Source: Ruminococcaceae bacterium UBA4871 (GTDB lineage Bacteria; Bacillota; Clostridia; Oscillospirales; Acutalibacteraceae). From it: a stretch of 11,179 bases of DNA. The DNA lies in contig DHDR01000003.1 in the NCBI GenBank assembly GCA_002399445.1, forward strand, positions 33,647-44,825, written 5' to 3'. This document shows, piece by piece, positions 1 to 4,768 of this stretch. A program made the position numbers and the translations under genes. Numbering within the stretch: the first letter of the stretch is position 1; every line of letters begins with the position of its first letter. The notes beneath the pieces are model-generated. The model saw only the letters and a list, made by a program, of their open reading frames with translations. It was not told where the DNA came from and did not search any database.

Positions 1-12
1 TTTATAGATGAT

Positions 13-41
13 TTGATTTTACTTTATCGTTGCAATATGAT
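13..41 (+). promoter_or_regulatory. Putative sigma-A promoter of the esterase gene
   Basis: TTGATT (13-18) and TATGAT (36-41) are separated by 17 bp in a very AT-rich stretch upstream of the esterase. A second, overlapping candidate is TTGCAA (30-35) with TACAAT (54-59) and an 18-bp spacer. Either would leave a leader of roughly 70-90 bases before the ATG at 137. The match is by eye only, and AT-rich DNA gives chance matches. Confidence 0.4.
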
Positions 42-136
42 ATATTTACACATTACAATTGGATTTATAAGATGTTGGAAATGGTGTCCATTATATGAAA
101 ATACGATTTATTGAGCTAACAGTAGAGGGGGAAATT

Positions 137-883
137 ATGGAATTGTGTGGGAAATTGGTAGACTGCTTTTGTGACAATCGGGTAGTGAGAATCTATCAGC
201 CACCACAAAAATTTATCAATAAAAAGCTTCCGACAGCGTGGATTTGTGCCGGGGATTCTTTTGGAAATGCGATGATAGAAATTCTACCACAGTTAGAAAA
301 GTCGTTTGAAAAAGACTGTGAACCATTTTATATTGCCAGTATTATGCATACAGAATGGGAAAGCGATTATACACCTTGGCCTGCTCAGGCACCATGGAAA
401 AGCAGTGAACTCTTCACAGGAAAAGCAGGAGACTTTTTTGCGTTTTTGACACAAAAGGCAATACCACTTGCAGAAAGTAATTTTTCGATTGGCACAGATC
501 ATGCAGTGCTGGGGTACTCTCTTGGCGGATTGGCGGCTTTGTGGGGTTCAGCACAGGATAAACATTTTGGACGATGCGGCAGCATCTCCGGTTCCTTGTG
601 GTATGACGGATTTATGGACTGGCTGAAAAACCATGCGGAGGAGTTTCGCAATAAGAAAGTTTATTTTTCTCTTGGGCGCCGTGAAGAAAAGGTCCGTAAC
701 CGGCAACTGCGGCAGATTGGAGATTGTACCCGCAATGCGGTACGACTGCTCAAGCCATTTGCTAGGCAAATTACACTGCAATGGAATAATGGAGGACATT
801 TTAATGAACCACAGCAGCGAATCCTGCGGGCCTTACTGTGGCTTTTTCGTAAAGACAGGGACCGTTTTAAAAGAATAGAATAA
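137..883 (+). CDS. Putative esterase, alpha/beta-hydrolase fold (Fes/IroE/esterase-D-like)
   Basis: A 248-residue predicted cytosolic hydrolase with no signal peptide or membrane segment. The nucleophile elbow GYSLGG lies at about residues 126-131 with the serine at 128. A late GGHF supplies the likely catalytic histidine at about 221, and acidic residues in GRREEKV at about 181-187 are candidates for the third triad member. The layout fits the putative-esterase family that includes Fes, IroE and S-formylglutathione hydrolase, but the substrate cannot be told from sequence. The frame stays open to an upstream ATG at 95. I chose the ATG at 137 because AGAGGGGG (124-131) lies 5 bases before it, while the ATG at 95 has no ribosome-binding site. 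The gene is monocistronic and converges on the yjfB-like gene. Confidence 0.85.
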   Translation: MELCGKLVDCFCDNRVVRIYQPPQKFINKKLPTAWICAGDSFGNAMIEILPQLEKSFEKDCEPFYIASIMHTEWESDYTPWPAQAPWKSSELFTGKAGDFFAFLTQKAIPLAESNFSIGTDHAVLGYSLGGLAALWGSAQDKHFGRCGSISGSLWYDGFMDWLKNHAEEFRNKKVYFSLGRREEKVRNRQLRQIGDCTRNAVRLLKPFARQITLQWNNGGHFNEPQQRILRALLWLFRKDRDRFKRIE

Positions 884-884
884 A

Positions 885-913
885 ATAACCGCCCCGAATT
901 TCGGAGCGGTTAT
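885..913. terminator. Intergenic terminator hairpin shared by convergent genes
   Basis: An 8-bp stem ATAACCGC/GCGGTTAT continues after one mismatch with CCGA/TCGG around a three-base loop. On the minus strand the hairpin is followed by a T-rich run (TTTATTCTATTCTT), so it is a good terminator for the yjfB-like gene. The plus-strand tail is poor in T, so it is weaker for the esterase, whose stop lies immediately before it. Confidence 0.7.
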
Positions 914-915
914 CT

Positions 916-1095
916 TCAAGCCAAGATGTCTAGTTGATGATTGACAGGGTCAGCGGCTTGCATCATTTGTGTAATTTCATTACCCTCTGTTTGCTGCATA
1001 TCCAATGCTTTTTTCATGACTGTAACTTCAGCACTTTGCTGCGTTTGTGCCAAATGCATATTGGTGCTCAGGGATGCAACTGTAGAAATGTTCAT
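916..1095 (-). CDS. Small YjfB-family putative motility protein
   Basis: A 59-codon gene reading MNISTVASLS at the N-terminus and ending in NHQLDILA. It has the hallmarks of the YjfB family (about 60 residues): an N-terminal MNIS, a Gln/Met-rich helical centre containing VMKKALDMQQ, and a C-terminal stretch near the end resembling the family's H-x-L/I-D-I ending. YjfB proteins are named putative motility proteins because B. subtilis yjfB is reported in the sigma-D regulon; no biochemical role is established. The start is supported by GGAGG (complement of 1103-1107) seven bases upstream. A terminator hairpin follows the stop directly. No flagellar gene is in view. Family assignment is by recalled pattern, so moderately sure; that it is a real gene is well supported by RBS and terminator. 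Confidence 0.75.
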   Translation of the reverse strand: MNISTVASLSTNMHLAQTQQSAEVTVMKKALDMQQTEGNEITQMMQAADPVNHQLDILA

Positions 1096-1121
1096 TTCAA
1101 GGCCTCCATTTCAATAGACAA

Positions 1122-1147
1122 CCAATTCAATTTGATTACTGAATTGG
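1122..1147. repeat. Perfect 8-bp inverted repeat upstream of the yjfB-like gene
   Basis: CCAATTCA (1122-1129) and TGAATTGG (1140-1147) are perfect complements around a 10-base centre. The repeat sits 27 bases upstream of the minus-strand start codon. It could be an operator or a hairpin in the 5' leader; no T-run follows on either strand, so it is not a typical terminator. Confidence 0.5.
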
Positions 1148-1166
1148 CCATATGCTTTTTTGCTTA
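1141..1166 (-). promoter_or_regulatory. Weak sigma-D-like promoter candidate for the yjfB-like gene
   Basis: On the minus strand TAAG (complement of 1163-1166) is followed after 14 bases by GCCAATTC (complement of 1141-1148). The sigma-D consensus is TAAA with GCCGATAT, so the matches are 3 of 4 and 5 of 8. The -10-like element overlaps the right arm of the inverted repeat. This is suggestive only because the family is linked to motility; no better sigma-A promoter was evident. Confidence 0.2.
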
Positions 1167-1273
1167 GACTTACTGTAACATATTTGTAGAAAAAAGGGAA
1201 GAAAGACTTCATAAAATTTCCCAGGCTTTATCCAGCTCTACTTTTCATTCGAAAGTAAAGATAAGAAAATACC

Positions 1274-1302
1274 TTGCAAAATGAAGTAGCATGCTGTATA
1301 AT
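1274..1302 (+). promoter_or_regulatory. Sigma-A promoter of the amtB-glnK operon
   Basis: TTGCAA (1274-1279) and a perfect TATAAT (1297-1302) are separated by 17 bp. Transcription would start near 1309, just before the attenuator hairpins and about 70 bases before the amtB start codon. Confidence 0.75.
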
Positions 1303-1309
1303 AAAAGCT

Positions 1310-1325
1310 ATCTTAAGGCGAAGAT
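1310..1325 (+). promoter_or_regulatory. ANTAR-like hexaloop hairpin overlapping the amtB leader terminator
   Basis: ATCTT (1310-1314) pairs with AAGAT (1321-1325) around the six-base loop AAGGCG. Loop position 1 is A and position 4 is G, as in RNA hairpins bound by ANTAR antiterminators. A further G-U pair is possible at 1309/1326. The right arm is also the first five bases of the terminator stem, so the two structures exclude each other. The usual first hairpin of the tandem ANTAR motif was not found, so the call is tentative. Confidence 0.35.
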
Positions 1326-1358
1326 GCCACTGGAAGTATTCCAGTGGCATCTTTTTTT
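1321..1358 (+). terminator. Leader terminator (attenuator) upstream of amtB
   Basis: A perfect 15-bp stem (1321-1335 with 1339-1353) closes on a three-base loop and is followed by seven consecutive T (1352-1358). It lies between the only good promoter and the amtB start codon at 1381. Transcription of amtB-glnK should therefore depend on antitermination or read-through. It could instead end an upstream transcript, but no plus-strand gene is seen in 1096-1320. Confidence 0.85.
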
Positions 1359-1380
1359 ATAAGAAAATGGAGGGATTCGT

Positions 1381-2622
1381 ATGAACACAGGGGATACCTG
1401 CTTCGTGTTATTTTCAGCTGCAATGGTGCTGTTGATGACACCGGGACTTGCTTTCTTTTATGGTGGTTTGGGACGACGAAAAAATGTGGTAAACAATATG
1501 ATGGCTTCGTTTTTTATCATGGGAGTATCCATTGTTATGTGGGTCTTGTTTGGGTACTCACTGGCATTTGGCGCCGATCATGGAGGCATTATCGGCGGAT
1601 TTGAATGGAGCCTGTTCCGCGGCGTAGGAATGGGAGCCGGACCTTATAGTAAGACGATTCCGCATTTGGCTTTTGCGGTCTTTCAAATGATGTTTGCTGT
1701 CATTACGCCGGCACTGATTACAGGCGCTGTGGCAGGGCGCATGCGGTTTAAAGCGCTTGCGCTGTTTGTAATGATTTGGATGATGCTGGTTTATTACCCG
1801 GTCGCTCACATGGTCTGGGGGCAGGGCGGATTCTTGGCAAAACTAGGTGCCGTCGATTTTGCCGGAGGAAATGTCGTTCATATTACTTCTGGTGTCAGCG
1901 CTTTGGTGCTGTGTATCCTTCTTGGCAAGCGCAGTGGATATGAACAGGTGAATTACCGTGTCCATAATATTCCATTTGTGGTCTTGGGCGCGGCACTTCT
2001 GTGGTTTGGCTGGTTTGGCTTTAATGCAGGCAGTGCACTTGGGGCAAATGGGCTTGCAGCACACGCTTTTACCACCACAGCAGTTTCTGCAGCCGCTGCC
2101 ATGGTGTCGTGGATGATTATCGACGTGATAATCAACAAGCTGCCAACACTGGTTGGTGCCTGCACAGGCCTGGTAGTAGGTCTTGTTGCCATTACACCGG
2201 GTGCGGGTTTCGTTCCGGTGTGGGCTGCTTTGATTATTGGCCTGCTGGTCAGCCCGATTTGCTACTTTACTGTTTCCGTTGTCAAAAAGAAATTGGGCTA
2301 TGACGATGCACTGGACGCATTCGGCTGTCATGGAATTGGTGGAATTTGGGGAGGAATTGCAACTGGACTTTTTGCACGCAGGGACATTAATCCAGTTGCA
2401 CAATGGAATGGACTTGTTTTTGGCGATGGACGGCTGTTTGGCGCCCAGCTGCTGAGTATTGCCGTTACGATTGTGTTTGCAGTGGTAGGAACTTTAATTT
2501 GTGCAGCAATTGTAAAGCTGTTTATTCCGCTGCGGGTCAGTCGGCGTGACGAACAAGTCGGTCTTGATCTTTCGCAGCACGGAGAGCGTGCTTACCCGTC
2601 CTTCAATGGACTGGATGACTGA
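1381..2622 (+). CDS. amtB: Ammonium transporter AmtB
   Basis: A 413-residue polytopic membrane protein of the Amt/Mep/Rh family that conducts ammonium across the cytoplasmic membrane as a trimer. Diagnostic motifs are all present: DFAGGNVVHITSG with the first pore histidine at residue 167, DAFGCHGIGG with the twin histidine at 317, the aspartate at 159 near the recruitment site, the FQMMFA phenylalanine-gate segment near 101-106 and the GWFGFNAGS segment near 210-218 that carries the second gate phenylalanine. Length and hydrophobicity fit the usual 11 helices, with a short charged C-terminal tail that would contact GlnK. The start is fixed by GGAGG (1369-1373) seven bases upstream. glnK follows after 15 bp, the classic amtB-glnK pairing. 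A terminator hairpin in the leader suggests nitrogen-responsive attenuation. Confidence 0.97.
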   Translation: MNTGDTCFVLFSAAMVLLMTPGLAFFYGGLGRRKNVVNNMMASFFIMGVSIVMWVLFGYSLAFGADHGGIIGGFEWSLFRGVGMGAGPYSKTIPHLAFAVFQMMFAVITPALITGAVAGRMRFKALALFVMIWMMLVYYPVAHMVWGQGGFLAKLGAVDFAGGNVVHITSGVSALVLCILLGKRSGYEQVNYRVHNIPFVVLGAALLWFGWFGFNAGSALGANGLAAHAFTTTAVSAAAAMVSWMIIDVIINKLPTLVGACTGLVVGLVAITPGAGFVPVWAALIIGLLVSPICYFTVSVVKKKLGYDDALDAFGCHGIGGIWGGIATGLFARRDINPVAQWNGLVFGDGRLFGAQLLSIAVTIVFAVVGTLICAAIVKLFIPLRVSRRDEQVGLDLSQHGERAYPSFNGLDD

Positions 2623-2637
2623 TGGGGGCGAATCAAT

Positions 2638-3006
2638 ATGATAAAAATTGAAGCGATCGTGCGGGAAGAAAAGTTGGAGGATGTCAAGGAAGCTCTGCAA
2701 AAAATCGAAGTCCGCGGCCTTACGGTTTCGCAGGTGATGGGCTGCGGTACGCAGATGGGATATACGGAGAATGTCCGTGGAAGCAGGGTACATATCAATA
2801 TGCTTCCGAAAATTAAATTTGAAATTATTGTTTCCAATGAGGAATGGGAAGCCAAAACCATTCAGGCAATCCAAAAATCCGCATGGACTGGAAACGTTGG
2901 CGATGGAAAAATTATCAGCTATGAAATTCATCATGCCATACGGATAAGGACAGGAGAAAAGGGAACGGAGGCTATTCAGCCGGGTCCTGAACCATCTGGA
3001 AATTAA
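2638..3006 (+). CDS. glnK: Nitrogen regulatory protein PII (GlnK)
   Basis: A 122-residue PII protein, slightly longer than the usual 112 because of a C-terminal tail. PII trimers sense ATP/ADP and 2-oxoglutarate and, in GlnK, block the AmtB pore by inserting the T-loop. Visible landmarks are IEAIVREEKLEDVKEAL at the N-terminus, the T-loop at about 37-55, Gln39 and Lys58 for ligand binding, the B-loop TGNVGDGKI at 84-92 and the C-loop RIRTGE at 102-107. The T-loop reads NVRGSRVHINMLPK, so the uridylylated Tyr51 of enterobacterial PII is Val and Tyr46 is also Val; regulation by uridylylation is therefore impossible, in line with other Gram-positive PII proteins. A GGGGG element precedes the ATG. 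It is cotranscribed with amtB. Confidence 0.96.
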   Translation: MIKIEAIVREEKLEDVKEALQKIEVRGLTVSQVMGCGTQMGYTENVRGSRVHINMLPKIKFEIIVSNEEWEAKTIQAIQKSAWTGNVGDGKIISYEIHHAIRIRTGEKGTEAIQPGPEPSGN

Positions 3007-3026
3007 AAATAAGGTGCCAAGTGACG

Positions 3027-3074
3027 AAAAGGAACCGGCTTCGTTTTCAAAACAGAGCCGGTTCCTTTTTCTTT
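3027..3074 (+). terminator. Terminator of the amtB-glnK operon
   Basis: GGAACCGGCT (3031-3040) pairs perfectly with AGCCGGTTCC (3056-3065), extended by AAAA/TTTT, and is followed by TTTTTCTTT. The loop contains a minor GTTTT/AAAAC dyad. It separates the nitrogen operon from the spoIIG promoter. Confidence 0.9.
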
Positions 3075-3089
3075 GTCTGGGGACGGCCT

Positions 3090-3123
3090 TTGACAAAATA
3101 TCAATCTGCAGAGAGATTATACT
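3090..3123 (+). promoter_or_regulatory. spoIIG promoter with 22-bp spacer and candidate Spo0A box
   Basis: TTGACA (3090-3095) and TATACT (3118-3123) are separated by 22 bp rather than 17. The B. subtilis spoIIG promoter is known for the same 22-bp spacing and for activation of sigma-A polymerase by phosphorylated Spo0A. TTTGACAAA (3089-3097) resembles a 0A box (TTTGTCGAA type) over the -35 element, and TTTGTC (3072-3077) may be a second partial box. Motifs and spacing are seen directly; Spo0A control is inferred from the family. Confidence 0.65.
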
Positions 3124-3147
3124 GAGCAACAAAGGGAGGTGATTTCC

Positions 3148-4212
3148 TTGCAGACGGTGTATGTGGATGTGCTGGTGGCAGTCAACCTTTTTATTGACTA
3201 TTTTCTGCTGTTGCTTGTTACCAAATTCCTGCACATTTCCGTACACCGGTCAAGGCTGGTTCTGGGCGCATTGATTGGAGCTTTCAGTTCTCTGGTCATT
3301 TTACTTCCTCCGTTTCCTCCTGCAGCTGATTTCCTGATAAAGCTGTGCATCTCCCTGCCTGTCACATTGACAGCGTTTGGATTTCAGGGAATACGGGCAT
3401 TTGTGCGGCAGGTCTTGTCCTTCTTCCTGCTGAGCTTTGCTTTTGCGGGGATACTGGTGGCTGTCTGGTATTTTCTGGCGCCCAGCGGCCTTTTTGTCAA
3501 AAACAGCGTTGTCTACTTTGATGTGCCACCGCTTTTGCTGATTCTGCTGACGCTGCTGAGCTATTTTGTGCTGCGGCTGCTGCAGCGGGTGACAGGCCGT
3601 GGGCCGCTGCAGCATACCATCTGCCGCGTGCAAATGGTGCTTGGCGGCCGACAGTGCTCTCTGCAGGCACGAGTAGACACAGGCTGTTCGCTGAAGGAAC
3701 CCTTTTCTGGTTTGCCGGTGATTGTGGCAGAAAAAAATGCCCTGCCGCCGCTGCCGGAAACGCCGCCGCGGATGATTCCTTATACCTCGGTGGGTGGAGA
3801 GGGACTTTTACGAGCTTGGCGGGCGGAGTCCTGTACGCTGACTTTTCCCGGAGGCGGTGTTTGCCGTGCGGAGTGCTATGTTGCCTGTCTGGAAAAGAAG
3901 CTTTCCGGCGGGGATTATCAAGCCTTGGTTCCGCCGACACTGCTGGACGGCGGAACTGAAAATACAAGAATTTGTGCAATTCAAATAGGAAGAAAGGGAA
4001 ATGGGCATGTTGGAAAGACTGAAAAAATGGCTCCGCCGACTGTTTGCCGCACCGGTACATTACATCAACGGTCCGGACACTCTGCCCCCGCCGCTGACAA
4101 GGGAAGAGGAGGCAAAAATCTATGCAAACATAGAAGCCAATGTTCCAAATGCAAGGGAGCCGCTGATTACGCACAACCTGCGCCTGGTGGTCTACATAGC
4201 AAAAAAATTTGA
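3148..4212 (+). CDS. spoIIGA: Sporulation sigma-E factor-processing peptidase SpoIIGA
   Basis: A membrane-embedded aspartic protease that cleaves the pro-sequence from sigma-E in the mother cell. Residues about 1-145 hold five or so hydrophobic helices, starting with QTVYVDVLVAVNLFIDYF as in SpoIIGA. The cytosolic protease domain follows, with catalytic VDTG (Asp177) in VDTGCSLKEPFSGLPVIV and the conserved IPYTSVGGEG near 210-219. TTG at 3148 is the start: AAAGGGAGGTGAT (3131-3143) is a near-perfect ribosome-binding site with about 5 bases of spacing, whereas the in-frame GTG at 3139 lies inside it. Family members end soon after a motif like DYQALVPPTLL (residues 256-266, about 3946). Here the frame stays open to 4212, giving 354 residues against about 280-310, and the last 70 or so codons overlap sigE out of frame. 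A stop in another frame lies at 3986-3988, so the true C-terminus is uncertain. Confidence 0.9.
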   Translation: MQTVYVDVLVAVNLFIDYFLLLLVTKFLHISVHRSRLVLGALIGAFSSLVILLPPFPPAADFLIKLCISLPVTLTAFGFQGIRAFVRQVLSFFLLSFAFAGILVAVWYFLAPSGLFVKNSVVYFDVPPLLLILLTLLSYFVLRLLQRVTGRGPLQHTICRVQMVLGGRQCSLQARVDTGCSLKEPFSGLPVIVAEKNALPPLPETPPRMIPYTSVGGEGLLRAWRAESCTLTFPGGGVCRAECYVACLEKKLSGGDYQALVPPTLLDGGTENTRICAIQIGRKGNGHVGKTEKMAPPTVCRTGTLHQRSGHSAPAADKGRGGKNLCKHRSQCSKCKGAADYAQPAPGGLHSKKI

Positions 4213-4699
4213 GTCGCCGGGTGCCGGAGCAGAAGATCTGATCTCGATCGGTACAATTGGTCTTATTAAGGCGGTCAATACGTTTCGTCCGGAAAAGAAG
4301 ATCAAGCTTGCGACTTACGCTTCCCGATGTATCGAGAATGAGATCCTTATGTACCTGCGCAAATCAAGCCAACTGAAAAACGAAGTTTCTATTGATGATC
4401 CGCTCAATGTGGATTGGGACGGCAATGAACTGCTGCTGGCAGATGTGCTGGGCAGTGACAGCGATATGGTTAGCTGCGGCATTGAGGAGGAAAGTGAACG
4501 CCGTGTGCTGCTGTCGGCTGTGTATGCGCTGCCCCCGCGTGAACGAAAGATTATGGAAATGCGTTTTGGCCTTAACAGCAAAGAAGAGCATACCCAGAAG
4601 GAGGTGGCAGATGCGCTGGGCATCTCTCAGTCCTATATTTCCCGTTTGGAAAAACGGATTATTGCCAGATTAAAGCGGGACCTTGAGAAAGTAGGGTGA
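4001..4699 (+). CDS. sigE: RNA polymerase sporulation sigma factor pro-sigma-E
   Basis: A 232-residue sigma-70 family factor directing early mother-cell gene expression after SpoIIGA cleavage. Region 2 is almost invariant with B. subtilis sigma-E: NLRLVVYIAKKFE, EDLISIGTIGLIKAVNTF and KLATYASRCIENEILMYLR. IDDPLNVDWDGNELLLADVL follows, then region 4.2 with a helix-turn-helix in TQKEVADALGISQSYISRLE. The N-terminus has a basic amphipathic pro-sequence (LERLKKWLRRLF). By alignment with the B. subtilis Tyr27/Tyr28 site, cleavage would fall before Tyr21 in APVHYINGPDTLPPPL, so the pro-peptide is about 18-20 residues rather than 27. ATG at 4001 (AGGAAG upstream) or 4007 (AAAGGG upstream) are both possible starts. 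It is translated from the spoIIG transcript and its start lies inside the open spoIIGA frame. sigG is not adjacent. Confidence 0.97.
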   Translation: MGMLERLKKWLRRLFAAPVHYINGPDTLPPPLTREEEAKIYANIEANVPNAREPLITHNLRLVVYIAKKFESPGAGAEDLISIGTIGLIKAVNTFRPEKKIKLATYASRCIENEILMYLRKSSQLKNEVSIDDPLNVDWDGNELLLADVLGSDSDMVSCGIEEESERRVLLSAVYALPPRERKIMEMRFGLNSKEEHTQKEVADALGISQSYISRLEKRIIARLKRDLEKVG

Positions 4700-4733
4700 T
4701 AAAAGAAAACAATTTTTTTAATAAAGCATAAAT

Positions 4734-4768
4734 AAAGAGCCGGCACTGTTTTATGGTGTCGGCTCTTT
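4734..4768. terminator. Bidirectional terminator between sigE and cca
   Basis: AAAGAGCCGGCAC (4734-4746) pairs with GTGTCGGCTCTTT (4756-4768): 13 pairs with one G-T, around a nine-base loop. Upstream of it on plus is AT-rich DNA (A-rich and T-rich runs), giving a T-rich tail for minus-strand transcripts (ATTTATGCTTTATT). On plus the stem ends in TTT followed by ACTGCTTTTA. The cca stop codon lies within the loop. Confidence 0.8.

Noticed and set aside
885..913. CRISPR-like or mobile-element terminal repeat
   Set aside because: The hairpin occurs once, with no repeated copies, target duplication or transposase in the window.
934..1167. 77-codon plus-strand open frame
   Set aside because: It is antisense to the YjfB-like gene, which has a proper ribosome-binding site, family resemblance and terminator; the plus frame has none.
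1843..2403. 186-codon minus-strand open frame inside amtB
   Set aside because: It is antisense to unmistakable AmtB sequence and rich in Cys, Asn and His, as expected for the reverse of a transporter gene.
3139..3147. GTG at 3139 as the spoIIGA start
   Set aside because: The codon lies inside the GGAGGTGAT ribosome-binding site, which serves the TTG at 3148.
2494..3246. 250-codon open frame on the minus strand
   Set aside because: It runs antisense through the 3' end of amtB, all of glnK, a terminator and the spoIIG promoter, with no ribosome-binding site and a composition typical of a shadow frame.
3497..4174. 225-codon open frame on the minus strand
   Set aside because: It lies antisense to the spoIIGA protease domain and the start of sigE, both clearly real; the product is rich in Ala, Pro and Arg with no recognisable motif.
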